From NCBI RefSeq assembly GCF_000340215.1, contig NW_006921532.1, forward strand, positions 1,037,180-1,101,179: 64,000 nt of DNA. Reading direction: 5' to 3'. The position numbers and the translations under genes are program-made. Below, piece after piece: positions 43,911 to 55,886 of the stretch. The notes beneath the pieces are model-generated. The model saw only the letters and a list, made by a program, of their open reading frames with translations, searched no databases and had not been told where the DNA came from. The number at the start of each line of letters is the position of its first letter. Within the stretch, counting starts at the first letter, position 1. This DNA comes from Pseudocercospora fijiensis CIRAD86. Its lineage: Eukaryota > Ascomycota > Dothideomycetes > Mycosphaerellales > Mycosphaerellaceae.

Positions 43911-44473
43911 TTACTCGAAGTCGTTAAAATCGACCTCTTCTTCCTCCTTACCCTCGCTATCTTCTTTATATAACGCACATAGCGCTTCTATATCGTTAAG
44001 CATCGACGGCTCGTTATTCTAAGCCTACTATATCTATTGTAACTCCTCTAGGTCGAGCGCTATTATATTTTAAGCGTTACTAGCCGTCGACTCGAATTAG
44101 GTAGCGTCGTATAGCAAATCTACCCCTTCGACGTTGTATCTAGTATTAGCGAATAGCGTACGCGCTCGGCGGCCTCTATACAGGTATAGACAATATAGTA
44201 AGTAATCCTAAAAGCTAAAGAACTTCGGTAGCTAGTCCCTGTGTCTTTTAATAGTCTTCTTTAGCAGATTAAAGCTTCCTTCGATAGGATTCAAATCCGG
44301 CGAATACGGCGGTAAGTACTCGAGTCGGTGTCTAGTATCGAGAATCGCTTGCTTAATCCTTAATCTATAGTAAATACTAGTATTGTCTATTACAAAGATT
44401 ATTAGCGGACCTTCTTCGAGGCATAGAAGCACCTACTTAGTAATCTAGGTAAAGAAACGGTTACTATTAATCG
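43911..44473 (-). pseudogene. DDE_3 (Tc1/mariner-like) transposase, C-terminal part
   Basis: The conserved end of a DDE_3 endonuclease is legible: VIDNTSIYYRLRIKQAI (catalytic Asp) and LEYLPPYSPDLNPIEGSFN (catalytic Glu). An acidic tail follows, ending NDFE at the stop 43911-43913. The frame is interrupted at 44474 by the LINE insertion and resumes at 56525 on the same strand. RIP stops are present. The enzyme would cut and paste its own element at TA sites. Confidence 0.85.
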
Positions 44474-44487
44474 ATCCTTAGTATATA
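44474..44487. repeat. 14 bp target-site duplication of the LINE (left copy)
   Basis: ATCCTTAGTATATA here is repeated at 56511-56524, immediately outside the other end of the LINE. Confidence 0.85.
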
Positions 44488-44507
44488 GATAGATAGATAG
44501 ATAGATA
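44488..44507. repeat. GATA microsatellite, 3' tail of the LINE
   Basis: Five GATA units lie directly inside the left target duplication, where the 3' end of the minus-strand LINE lies. Simple-repeat tails are usual for this kind of element. Confidence 0.8.
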
Positions 44508-44599
44508 TTTCATTTGCCTATTGTAGTGCCTTTCGGCCTATACAGGTCTGTTTCTATGTATTGTTTTAGGTAGGAAACTAACTTAGTTGGTAAAAACCT

Positions 44600-47500
44600 C
44601 CCTCCTGTCCTATTTATAAGTGCTAATCTTCCTCGTTTTCTTATTTTCCTTCCTCTAGGGTATACTAGTATTATAGTTGTTACCCTCTAACTACTTTGCC
44701 TACTACCCTGCCCTTCTTTCCCCCTCTTCTTCCCTCCTTCTTATCTACTCCTTAGTTTCCCTTGCTAGTGCGAATTGTTATACAAATCCCTGTTTAATAA
44801 TCTACTTTACTATCCTCTTTAGGTCTTCTTTGCTCTAGATTAGCTTGTCGTATTCCCTTTCTATTGCTTTTAGTCTCTAATTACTTCTGCCTTCTAACTA
44901 TTAAGGGTAGACTAGTAGCATATACTTAGGGTTCTAAGATTGGTAGCTATATTAGTAAGCTCTGCTTTCAATTCCTAGGACGTTTCTTCTAAATAGGTAA
45001 GATCTGAGTCTAATATGTTTAGATCTGATTTGGATAGCTAGGCTTGCCTCGGCCCTGTTTAGGTCCTTATAGAGCTAGTAGTTATATTAACTAAATTTGA
45101 TTAGTGCCTTTAGGGTTCCTAGTCTAACTTATGTTTTGTTCTATTCCTGCTCCTATAGGTGTCTAGCAATTGATTCTACTAGGCTTNNNNNNNNNNNNNN
45201 NNNNNNNNNNNNNNNNNNNNNNNNNNNNNNNNNNNNNNNNNNNNNNNNNNNNNNNNNNNNNNNNNNNNNNNNNNNNNNNNNNNNNNNNNNNNNNNNNNNN
45301 NNNNNNNNNNNNNNNNNNNNNNNNNNNNNNNNNNNNNNNNNNNNNNNNNNNNNNNNNNNNNNNNNNNNNNNNNNNNNNNNNNNNNNNNNNNNNNNNNNNN
45401 NNNNNNGGGAGTTATTTATAGTCTGTCTCGCCTCCTAGTCCTAATATACTAGGCTTTTATCTTGTCTAGTGCCTTTTAGATAGTCTATTAGGCTAGGTAT
45501 TCTATTATCTTTGCTGTATATTAGTGTCTTAGTCCCTTAAAGTATTGTTTGACTAGTAGGATCCCTGATTCTATTTCTACTACCCTTATTAGTATAGTTT
45601 TATATGCTCCTAGGATTTTTCGTTTTAGGACTTTGGGTGTTAGGACCTGCTAACTGGTTGCTTAATCCTCTTTAGTGTTTTCTCCTAGGCTGTCTATATC
45701 TGTGCTCTATATAGCATTGCTAGCTTGATAATTGCTTTGTATATAACTTTAGCTTTCTCGAATATAGCCCCCTATATAGAGGCTATAAGCCTATTGATAG
45801 ATTATATATTAGTATCTGCCCTCTGCTTTGCCTTCTTTACTTATAGTCCCTAATTTAGTTTTAGATCTAGCTAGATCCCTAGTACCCTAAGCTCTGTTAA
45901 TAGTTAGGTTTCAAAGCCCCTTAGATAGTAATTAATTGCTTTATATTGTAGGTGATTTAGCCTTGCTAAAGTAGATAAGCTAGTACTTTTCTAGGGCGAA
46001 TTTTGCTTCTATACCTCCCGTTACCCTAATTTTTTTTAATAACTTCCCTTAAGTGGCCTTTTCCTCCTTCCTAATACTTCTCTTCTAGGATCTTGTAGTT
46101 GGTTTCTATTGTCTTAGACTAGGCTAGGATGTTTGTGTTATCTATAAACCCTAATACTAATGTGTTTTTTAATTCTAGGAGTGGGAGTAGGTCTACTATA
46201 AAGATAAGGAAGAGGATTAGGGAGAGTATCGATCCTTAGGGGATTCCCTTTTTAGTTAGCATTAGGTCTGATTTAAATTTACCTAGAATAAGCTGTGTTA
46301 ATCTTTCCTGTAGGAAGGACTAGATAAATTAGACTATCTAGTTTAGTATAGCTTTCTATTTGAGTATATATAGGAGCCTTTTATAGGAGACATTGTTAAA
46401 GGCTCCTAAGATATTAAGGGAGAGGAGGGTTGCTACCTAGTTTTAACTATAGTGCTAGATATGCTTGATCTGTTCTATAATTAGTTCTATAGCTATTAGT
46501 ATTAACCTCTTCTTTCTTCCTCCTATCTAGCCTTTAGGAAGGATGTTCCTTTCCTCGGCAAAGGTTATTAGCCTTTTAGCGACAATTTTTTCTAGTACCT
46601 TACCTATTATATTAAGTAGGGCTATTAGTCTATAGGCCTTAAGCTGTATATAGTCTTCCTTCTAAGGCTTCCTTAGCACTACTGTTAGGGACTTCCTAAA
46701 TAGTCTTAGGTAGTGTCCTAGTGCTAGGCTTTATAAAAAGATATTAGCGAGTACTAGGGCTAGCCCCTTTCTATATACTTTTAGAAGTTTATTGTAGATC
46801 TTGTCTTCTCCTAGTGCCTTATTGCCTGGAATTTTCTTTAGGATCCTTTTAATAGTTTCGGGTTTAACCTAGGTATCTCTTAGTGTGCCTAGTAGTAGAG
46901 TCTCTTATTCTTCCTCCTTTATATCTAATAGGTCTGCTTATACTTTTCTATAGAAGAAGTGTTGGCCTAGGGCTCTTACTTTCCCTTCTATTATAGTCTA
47001 TATTTGTCCTTATTGGTCTATAATGTCCGGGAATTGTAGTAGTATGTCCTTATCCTGTTTAGGTCTCCTTGCCTATTTAGCTATCCTCTATATCTCCTCT
47101 AGTTTCTTTATAATCATTCCTATTATAGATTTCTATTCTTGTATCTTGTCTTTCTTAATCTAGATCTTCTTTTCCTAGTAGGCTTTATTATAGTTGTCCT
47201 ATGCTTCCTAGATATAGGTTTATATCTACTGCCTCCTAGCCTTCCTTACTACTTTAACCTTCTTTATATACTTACTAGTCTAGTATAGTTGTTAGTATAG
47301 TGAATATTTCTTTACTAGGGTATACTTTCTAGCTATCTATTTCAGGATTCCTATTAGTTCTTCTACTGCCTTATTAATATCCTCTAGCCTTAGTAGGTAC
47401 TTTATTAAGAGTTCCTCTAGTTTTAGGTCCCTTTCTAGTTCCTCCCTAATCCTGCCCTATTAGGTACCCTTCTAGTTAAGCTTCTCCTCTAGTTCCCTTT

Positions 47501-48190
47501 CCTAATTGGCTTAGACATTTAGCTTAATCTATACCGGGAAGTGGTCTAATAATTCTTCTAGTTCCTAGTTAACCCTGTATCTTATAATCCTGTTCCTAAT
47601 CTAATATAATATAAAGTATAGGTCTAGTATACTACTGCTTCCTCTTGCCTCCTAAGTGATTAGTCCCTTTAGGGTAACAATTTCTATTCCTTCCCTCTCT
47701 AATATATTAATTAGTCTTCCTGCTAGGAAGTAGTGAGCTAGGGTAAAGTCTAAGCCCTAGAGGGGGTAGTAGAGGTTGAAATCCCTAAGTAGGATTTAGT
47801 AGGTATTCCCCTAGATAACTCTAGGTAGTCTTTCTAGGGTTTTTAGTTAGGTACTGCTTCTTAAGTCTAGTAGTAGGTTGTATATATAGTAGACTTAGAG
47901 TATACCTTAGGATATCTCTACTTAAACTAATATTAGGTCCCTATCCTCCTATAGTATAGCCTGCTAGGTTTCTATATCTATCTCCTTGCTAATATAGATA
48001 TATATCCTTAGGGCTCCCTAGCTGTAGATAATTAGGTAGTATCTTAGGTCTTTAACTGTTGCTAGTCTCTTTGTATATAGGTTGAGCTAGGGCTCTTAGA
48101 TTATAATAATGTAATATTCTTTTAGGTTTAGTGCTTAAAGGAAGCTCCTCTACACCTTATCTTTGCTCTTATTAACATTATACTATATAA
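44600..48190 (-). pseudogene. LINE ORF2 relic: endonuclease plus reverse transcriptase
   Basis: Legible on the minus strand through stops: an apurinic-like endonuclease segment (LLRDFNLYYPL then GLDFTLAHY, 47760-47720). Further 3' comes a non-LTR reverse transcriptase: KAYRLIALLNIIGKVLEKIV, a LNILGAFNNVSYKRLLYIL segment, KKGIP followed by GSILSLILFLIFIVDLL, and LGFIDNTNILA in place of F-DD (46650-46130). The second Asp of the catalytic pair reads Asn here, consistent with G-to-A mutation. The 3' portion includes the N gap. Confidence 0.85.
45187..45406. other. assembly gap (220 N)
   Basis: 220 consecutive undetermined bases lie inside the 3' part of the LINE. Two apparent open frames running across the Ns are artefacts. 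Confidence 0.99.
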
Positions 48191-48299
48191 TATTTAGTGA
48201 TGTTATAATGTTTATTAAGTTTTATCTATATCATTTCCCTATAGGTTTTCCTTTAGTCTTCCCTTACTTTAGACTAACATTTAACTAAGCTTTATCTGC

Positions 48300-48886
48300 C
48301 TTGCTTCCTTTCCTGTAATGTTAAGGTATCTTAGTCTCCCTAGTTGCTAGTAACTCTCTTATGCTAGTAAGGCCCTAAATGTGAACCTATTATCTTATCT
48401 GGACCTCTTTTGTAGCACTTAGCTAGGTTGCTTCTGTACCTAGCTACCCTAGCTTATTGTGTATCTTTTTAGTGTGTTAATTCTAGCTTCCTTTGCCTTC
48501 CTAGCTGCCTGTATTCTTACTAGGCATTCCTTCGCCTAAGAGGGGTGTCTTTTAGTATAGTATATATATCTTACTTCTCCCTTATATACTTTACATTCTT
48601 TAACCTAGTGATCCTCTATATAATAGGAGCAGGTATTAGTTGTTTTTATATACTTAGCTGCTAAGTGTCTATAGTGTTAACATTTGAAGTACTGCATTAT
48701 CCTATAGTTGCTTCTATATATCTCTGTTTCTAATCTTTTAAAGTCCTAGAATAACCCCTAGTCTAGCACTATATTAGCTTGCTCTATACTCCCTACCTAG
48801 ATAATTAGGGAAGACTGCTTCTTAGTCTCTTCGATTTTCCTTTTAATCTATACTACTTTTATAATCTTAAGGCCTAGGTATGTAGC
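48300..48886 (-). pseudogene. LINE ORF1 relic, 3' part with zinc knuckles
   Basis: On the minus strand: SSLII, GSIEQANIVLD, DFKRLETEIYRSNYRIMQYFKC, followed by HY-HLAAKYIKT, TCSYYIEDH and VKEC. These are CCHC-type knuckles with some Cys changed to Tyr (TGC/TGT to TAC/TAT). It is the downstream part of the gag-like ORF1, whose upstream part lies beyond the Gypsy insertion at 55887-56480. Confidence 0.75.
48882..48886. repeat. 5 bp target-site duplication of Gypsy element (left)
   Basis: GTAGC here is repeated exactly at 55882-55886, right outside the other LTR. Confidence 0.92.
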
Positions 48887-49194
48887 TGTAAGAACCTGAG
48901 CAAGTAAAGTCTCCTGTCCTGCCTTAGCAAGCCTATATAACAATTATGTAATGTTATTACGTGCAGTACGATACAGCCGCGCTAGCGATAAGCTTGCTTA
49001 GCGTATGCGCGTAATGCTCGATCACTTATACGGACATACTCGGTAGCCGGCACGGCAGATATGCTATCCGTGCTAGGCCTAGTTAATAGTAGTCGCTCTG
49101 CCCTGTTCTAAGAAAGGCACGGTTTAGTTCTACTTTCTACTACGGCGATTAGTAGAGGGTGTTCTATACGTTGCTATATACCTATTTTCTTACA
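48887..49194 (+). repeat. 5' LTR of Gypsy element
   Basis: 308 bp, starts TGTAAGAACC and ends TTCTTACA. It differs from the 3' LTR at about 16 positions, every one a C/T or G/A transition. Confidence 0.92.
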
Positions 49195-49240
49195 GTTCTA
49201 AACCGTCTACCCTTCGTAGCGGCCTATAGAACCCCGAAAG

Positions 49241-50600
49241 ATGAACGTAAGCGATCCGAACGCGCCGGGCGCGGGAAACGCGTAGAATAATACATTAGGA
49301 GCGCCTATAGCATTAGAAAACGACGCGGCGATATAACAATACGAGGCCGAACATTAGGCGCGCCGAGAAGCGACCCGCCTACGGCTCGAACGATTTCTAG
49401 CTAAGTAAGAAGTGCTTAGGCTAGAAGTCTAGGCTTAAGAAGCTAAGCGAGAGAATGCGCGTCTTCGTACCCTTAGGGACGTAGGCGATGCGCTAGCTCC
49501 GAGCAGCGGTACCGCCGGCGAGGGTCCTACGATAACCCTACCCCTAGGCGACGACGACGATAAGGACGAGGAAGAATTAGCTAACGAGTCGATTTAGAGA
49601 CCTAAATCTTAGAGAGCTGAATCTGTCTCGTATTAACTACCTCTTTCCGGAAGTGCGCTAAGCGTAGCCCCTATGCCTAGTATAAGCTACGCAGTCGCTA
49701 GTCTTACGGCTATTAAGCCTCGCCTAAAGGAATCTAAGCCCTTTAAAGGCGATACGATTAAGGAGTCGAGGCGATTCCTTAGAGAACTTTCTATTACCTT
49801 TGCGCTATCCGGAGCTACCTATTATACGGACGAAAGCAAGGTTCTTTATAGTGTTATATACCTCGCAGGCGATACGTAGGAGCGATAGCACAATAAAAAC
49901 AGCCTTAAGGACCTGTAAAATTATACCTACTAGGACTTTAAAACCTTCTATCGGGACTGCGTCGGGGACCCTATAAACCGCATACTAGACGTAACCCTCG
50001 AGTATAAGGCGGCCCGTTAGCGTAAGGGACAGTTAGTCTAAAGCTTTGCCCTTAAGCTCGTAGTACTCGAAGATCAACTTAGCGACTATAGCGAGGAGTA
50101 TAGGATCCGCTATCTCCTCGTTAAACTCTAGCCGGCGATTCGCAGCGCGATTATTAAATACTATACAGTGCTAACGACGCGTTACGAACTCGTAGAGCTT
50201 GCGACGCGTATCGAGACCCCTAACAAGCCGTCTAGTAAACGCAAGGATCGTAACTACGATAAAACCGGAGGTAGCAAAGGTAAGAAGCGTCGATCTGATA
50301 GTTAGGCCCGTAAGTAGTAGTCAAATCGCGACCGTAGCGTAGGCGGGAAGTATACGAAGGGCGATAACTCGTAAGGCGGGTATAACATTAGCAAGGTCGA
50401 ATATTATAGCTATCGCTAGAAAGGCTATTATAAGAACGCGTACCCGAACTGCTATCTCTAGAAAGACGACAACCCTATAGTGCGTAAGGTAGCCGCTAAC
50501 GCTAAAGAAAAGAAGAACGACTCGAAGGCTAAGGGAAAAGACAAGGTACCTCCTAAGAGCTAGGGATAGGTGCGGAATCTTAACTAAGTAGCTTAGTAGT
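49241..50600 (+). pseudogene. Gypsy gag relic
   Basis: The ATG at 49241 (MNVSDPNAPGAGNA) begins a frame with an N-terminal coiled-coil/charged region and an acidic run (DDDDKDEEE). The retrotransposon gag core follows (KPFKGDTIKESRRFLRELSI at about 49737, then FKTFYRDCVGDPINRILDV, FALKLVVLEDQL). A zinc knuckle near 50399-50450 has Cys replaced by Tyr (EYYSYR). Stops are TAG/TAA from RIP. The downstream pol is in the -1 frame relative to gag, with the switch between about 50580 and 50670; this may be an original frameshift site or a later indel. Confidence 0.85.
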
Positions 50601-53600
50601 AGTAGTACCTACGGGACGCGTACGCGGAGCAATCGTTACGTAAGAAGGGGAAGTGTCCGTCGAATGCTTATTAGATAATGCTACTAACATTAATATAGTA
50701 TCTTAAGAATTCGTTCTACGATACTAGCCTTAGCGGATTATTAACGCCGTACTACCTAGTGCCGACAGTTTCTAGGGCGACCGAGGATACTGCTACGGAG
50801 CGCATTATCTACGCTTACGGATCGCCGACTCTATAGGCTAAGAACGCATTACTACCGGAGTGTTCTATGCTTTCGAAATGCCCCTCCCTAATATTATTCT
50901 TAGTAGGCCTTAGAGGCGCGATTAAAAGGTAATCGTCGATAGCTCGACGGATGCCTAGACCTATAGGAACGAAGCCGTAGCGCGTTCGATACGCATGCGG
51001 GAACTATAGGAATTCTAGAAGGATATACGTAACGCCCTATACGTATATACGATTAGCGTTCGCTAGCTCCGCGATATCGCTAAAGGTTCCTCCTTACTAG
51101 AAGAATTCAAAGACTTCGAAGACGTCTTTATAATAACGCCCGAAGCGAGACGCAAGCTCCCCGAAGACGTAGAGTATACGATTAACCTAATCCCCGGAAC
51201 GAAGCCGCTATATAAACCTCTCTACTATTCTTTAAGAAGAGAGCTTAGCGACCTTCGTAATTACCTAAGCTTAGCTTTAGACAACGATTGGATCTAGCTT
51301 AGTATAAGCGAGGCAGGTACGCCGATCCTATTCGTACTAAAGAAGGATAGCAGTCTAAGACTCTACGTCGATTATAGGGGGCTAAACGAGATTACTATTA
51401 AAAATCGTTACCCCCTGCCCCTTATTAGCGAAACGCTTAATAGGCTTAAGGACGCCGAATAGTATACGTCCTTAGACCTTTAGGATGCATATTACCGCAT
51501 CCGTATTAAGCGAGGCGACGAGTAGAAGACTACGTTCCGTACGCGGTACGGGCACTTCGAGTATAAGGTAATACCTTTTAGGCTTACTAATGCTCCTGCT
51601 ACGTTTCAAGGATACATTAATAGGGCGTTAGCTAGCCTAGTTAATATTTGCTATATCGTCTACCTTAACGATATTCTTATCTATAGCAAAACGCGAGAGG
51701 ACTATATACGAGACGTACGCGCTGTCCTTGCGCGGCTCCGGAAGTTCGCCTTATATACGAACAGAAAGAAATGTTCCTTCTAGAAGAAAGAAGTCGAATT
51801 CCTTAGGTTTATCGTTAGTACCGAAGGCGTATCGATAGATTAGCGTAGGGTAAACGCTATTACCGAGTAGCCTCGCCTATTAACGCTAAAGGAGGTTTAA
51901 TCCTTCCTCGGATTCTACAACTTCTATCGGAGGTTTATTCTAAATTACTCCCGAATCGTTATACCGCTAACCGCCCTATTAAAAGGCGCCGTAAATAGCC
52001 GGAAGCTAGGTTAGGTCCCGTAGGGCGAAAGCGAGGAGCAAGCGTTCCGCTAGCTAAAGGCTGCCTTTAGCTCGGCCTCGATATTGCGATACTATAATCC
52101 TACGAAGCCCCTATACATCGAGACCGATGCCTCTACGTTTGCCTTAGTAGGAATTATGTTACAATAGAGCGAAGATAGGAATTAGTACCCTATTGCCTTC
52201 TAGTTACGAAAAATAGTCCTAGCCGAGACAAATTATAAGACCTATAACTAGGAGCTCCTAGCGGTTGTCGAGTCCTTTAAGTATTAGCGCCCGTACCTCG
52301 ACGGCGCCTAGTATACGACCCGCGTAGTTGTCGACTACGCTAATCTTAAGGGCTTTATAAAGATAAAGCAGCTCGTCGGAAGGCAGGCAAGATAGGCAAC
52401 CTTCCTTATACCTTTTAACTTTACTATTAAATATCGGGCTAGTAAGCGAAACCTAGCCGATGCGCCTTTACGACGTAGCGACTACGAGAGCGAGTCGCAG
52501 GCGGTAAACAACCTTCTCCCTATATTACAGTCGAAACTAGCTCTATAGTTAAATCTGCCTAAGGATATCGAGCCGATTATAAAACGCATCTCTATTATAT
52601 ATATTAGGATGCGAGACGCTAGTGCAGCGCTAGCGGAACGCAAGAGTTTTATTAGCAGTCCCGTAAGAGTAGCGGCTACTATCGTTAGGAATAACGGGCC
52701 CTACTACGAGATACCTAATATAATCCTTAGTTTCGTACGCACTCTATAATAGCTAGAGCAAGCGAGAGGAGGAGGCTTGTACGAGATAAGCTTACCGTCG
52801 GGTAGCTTGGCCTCGTTAAGTAGTTCTAACCTCCCGCCTAGCTATTCTCGTCGTAGTAACCTCATTTACTACGGCGATACGCTATATGTCCCTAAGGACT
52901 ACGTATTGCGTACGTAGCTAATACGTATACACTACGACGACCCTTTAGCTAGACACTTTAGTATAGCTAAGACTATAGACCTAATACGCCGAAAGTACTT
53001 CTAGCCGAAGATAGCCGAGGACATTACGGCCTATATCCGCACCTATAGAATTTGTTAACGGTCGAAGGCGAAGCGCTATCGCCTATATAGCGAGCTCGCT
53101 ACTCTGCCTATACCGACCCGACCTTAGCAAGAGTTAACGATAGACTTTATTACCGATCTCCCGCCGAGCAAGCTCGGCGCCTACGTATATACTACGATCC
53201 TCGTAATAGTCGACCGCTATACGAAGATAGGCCTCTTTATCCTAACGACGAAGAAGTGTATAGCAGTAGAACTCGCGGATATCCTTTAAAGGGAGGTAAT
53301 TAGGCGTTTTAGAGTGCTATTAGGTATTGTTAGCGATCGTGGATCGCTATTTACTAGCTAGTTTTAGAGCGACTTCTGCTTCGAAGCGTATATAAAGCGC
53401 AGGCTTAGTATAGCCTTCTATCCTTAAACTAATAGGTAGACCGAACGCGCGAACTAGACCCTCGAGCAATACCTACGATATTATTGCTCTAAGAACTAGG
53501 ATAATTAGGCTAAATTGTTGCCTTAGGCGGAGTTTGCCTATAATAACAGCGTTTATCCTGCGTTGCGTATAAGCCCCTTTAAGATGCTCTACGGCTTTAA

Positions 53601-54207
53601 CCCTAATTTAATACCGAGCGCGAATAAGCTGCTAGCTCGGGACGAGCTAACTAAGGGAAGGGCACTAGCAGCTATCGACGCTACGGAGCGACTACGGAAA
53701 GCGTATAAAACGCTTACAGAACGCTAGCAGAAAGTAGCAGAATACTAGGCTAAGCAATACAATATATACTATACTGCTAAGATATATAGTATAGGCGACC
53801 TAGTCTTACTATCGATAAAGAACATTAGCTTAGATGTCCTAAAGAAGAAACTTGGCCCGAAGTATATAGGGCCTTTCCGCATTATTAACGCAGTTAGAGC
53901 GTAGGCGTACCGCCTAGCACTGCCGTTAAGTACGAAGATCTACAATGTTTTCTATATTTCCCTCCTCGAGCCTTAGTATAGGCGCGATAGCGAGGAGTAT
54001 AAGATAAGTATGCCTATCGCTAAAGGTAACGAGTAGCAGGTAGAAACAATCGTAGCTAAGAAGATAAAAAAGCGGAAGGCGTACTATCTTATTAAGTAGC
54101 GAGGTTGGCCTAAAGAATACAACACTTAGGAGCTAGCTGTTTATATTAAAGATTCTATAGCGTTAGACGAGTTCGAAGCGTAGGCGAAGCGTAAGCGTAG
54201 GCAGTAA
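50600..54207 (+). pseudogene. Gypsy pol relic with C-terminal chromodomain
   Basis: Domains in order: protease-like (LDNATNINIVS, 50671); reverse transcriptase ([20 protein letters not shown] near 51360, then FRLTNAPATFQGYINRAL and YLNDILIYSK, where D-D reads N-D); RNase H (YIETDASTFALVG region near 52120); integrase (zinc-binding HHCC region near 52935-53060, DFITDLPPS, VDRYTKIGLF, GIVSDRGSLFTS, TERANQTLEQYL); and a chromodomain (ETIVAKKIKKRKAYYLIK then RGWPKEYNT, 54045-54130). Such chromodomains steer integration to H3K9-methylated chromatin. Trp/Gln codons are widely converted to stops. Confidence 0.92.
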
Positions 54208-54329
54208 TTAAAACAAAAGAAAATGAAACTTAAGAAGAATAGTAGATACGTACTCGTTTCGCTACTAAAAAAGGCCTATCGGCCTAGTATATATAAAGGT
54301 AGCGCCGCGTAGGCGCGGCGACGGCGGGC

Positions 54330-55151
54330 CGCTTACTCTACTTATCCTTAGAATCCTCCTTAGACTCCTCCTACTCGATGCCTATAGCGGTATCGACAGC
54401 GGCGACGGCGTTAGCGCCGACGCGCTAAGCGAGGTTCTAGTACGGTTAGTATACGAAGCGTAAGTAAAACGAGGCTATAGGAAAAACCCTACCTAACGAC
54501 CGATCTCTACTAATCTAGCTAAGTTAGTGCCGATGTTCTCGAGGGCACTAAGCAGGTTAACATCCGCAAGGGACCCGCTAGCGGCCCCCTTACGGGCTAG
54601 GGCTTTGCCGCCTAGGGTTACCTTATTCTTATTAATATAGAAGGCGTCGAGCGTAGATAGGATAACTAATATCGAGGTTAGTATACGAAGCGCAAGCGGA
54701 GCGTATAAGAAACCTACGAGCGACGACGGCGTCTAGATTGGCCTAGAGTGCCTCTAGGGCCTCGTTAGACTCCTCGGGGGAGTCGTAGCCGTCTAAATCG
54801 TAAAGGTCGCGCGTAGCGCGCGCGGCGCGGATACGGGCTAGTAGCGATACTAGCGCGCGTACCGTAATAGGAGTATAGATATAGTAGCTACTACGGCAGC
54901 GATCGCAGTTGCGCTTAGTAGTAGGGTCTATATTGCCGCCTACGTAGAGCTTAGACAGGTTATCTAAAGCGAGTTAGTTACGAAGCGCGTACGCGTAGCA
55001 AGTAGCGAGAAAACGTACCGTTAGCCGTTATATGCCTAAAGTAACGAGTATAGCCCTCTAGGACTTTTAGTAAGCGCTAGGCAGGCGTAGTAGGTATCGA
55101 GGGCGGCGCGCCTACGGCGCGCTTGCTAGAGGCACGCGAAGGGGTAGACAT
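54330..55151 (-). pseudogene. antisense, probably spliced extra gene inside the Gypsy element
   Basis: Between pol and the 3' LTR the minus strand starts with ATG (55151, MSTPSRASSKRAVGAPPSIP). It runs to HITAN, has an intron-like segment 54964-55018 (GTACGT...TAACTAAC...TTTAG), and continues in frame with NLSKLYVGGNIDPTTKRNCD, then RCRSSYYIYTPITVRALVSL and YDLDGYDSPEESNEALEAL. Two further intron-like segments end TACTAACCTCGATATTAG and TACTAACCGTACTAG, around a segment reading TLDAFYINKNKVTLGGKALA. Only two in-frame stops (TAG) are seen in the first ~140 codons. A CDRC motif suggests metal binding. No known family is recognised; exon boundaries after the first intron are uncertain. Confidence 0.5.
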
Positions 55152-55573
55152 ACTAGTAATGTTTTTTTAGATAGATATTTAAAAAAGAAAAATCTTTAAG
55201 TAATGCTAGGGGGGCGCGAGGGTAGAGTAGGGGGGACGTAGGCGGGGGGTGTTCGGAGCGCTTAGAAAAAGAAGAAGTTTTCAAGCGGGCTTCGAATGCT
55301 TTAAATACTCGCCTCGCTTTCGGATAGCTTGCGTTCTCGCGTAGCTACCGCGTTCTTAGAAATTTGGGCAACCTCTAGTTAGTACTAGAAGCAGCCGCGC
55401 TTTGAATCTATAAATAAACAAGCAACTACGAGGCAAATCGTAACGCGCCTAGCAACTATAGCCTAGCAACAGATACGTATAAGGTACGCATATACAGCGC
55501 AGAGTATAAGAAATAGTATAATTTACTATATTGCCCTATAGCTAGGACAGCTATACCGGGGGAAGGAGATAAT

Positions 55574-55881
55574 TATAAGAACCTAAGCAAGTGAAGTCTC
55601 CTATCCTGCCTTAGCAAGCCTATATAACAATCATATAATGTTATTACGTACAGTACGATGCAGCCGCGCTAGCGATAAGCTTGCTTAGCGTATGCGCGTA
55701 ATACTCGATTACTCGTACGGACATACTCGGTAGCCGGCACGGCAGATATGCTATCCGTACTAGGCCTAGTTAATAGTAGTCGCTCTGCCCTATTCTAAGA
55801 AAGGCACGGTTTAGTTCTACTTTCTACTACGGCGATTAGTAGAGGGTGTTCTATACGTTGCTACATACCTATTTTCTTATA
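55574..55881 (+). repeat. 3' LTR of Gypsy element
   Basis: 308 bp, begins TATAAGAACC (TGT mutated to TAT) and ends TTCTTATA. The GTAGC target duplication follows at 55882-55886. Confidence 0.92.
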
Positions 55882-55886
55882 GTAGC

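Larger units (their letters stand above)
48887..55881 (+). mobile_element. Ty3/Gypsy chromovirus-type LTR retrotransposon inserted in the LINE
   Basis: Two 308 bp LTRs (48887-49194 and 55574-55881) have the same length and perfect GTAGC duplications outside. The termini form an inverted pair (TGTAAGAA...TTCTTACA in the left LTR). Inside are gag, then pol in the order protease, RT, RNase H, integrase, chromodomain, all RIP-mutated. A 1.36 kb stretch between pol and the 3' LTR holds a probable antisense gene. No clear primer-binding site is recognised after the left LTR. Total length is 6995 bp. Confidence 0.93.

Noticed and set aside
45097..45438. Open frames spanning the N run
   Set aside because: They are open only because N positions cannot form stops.
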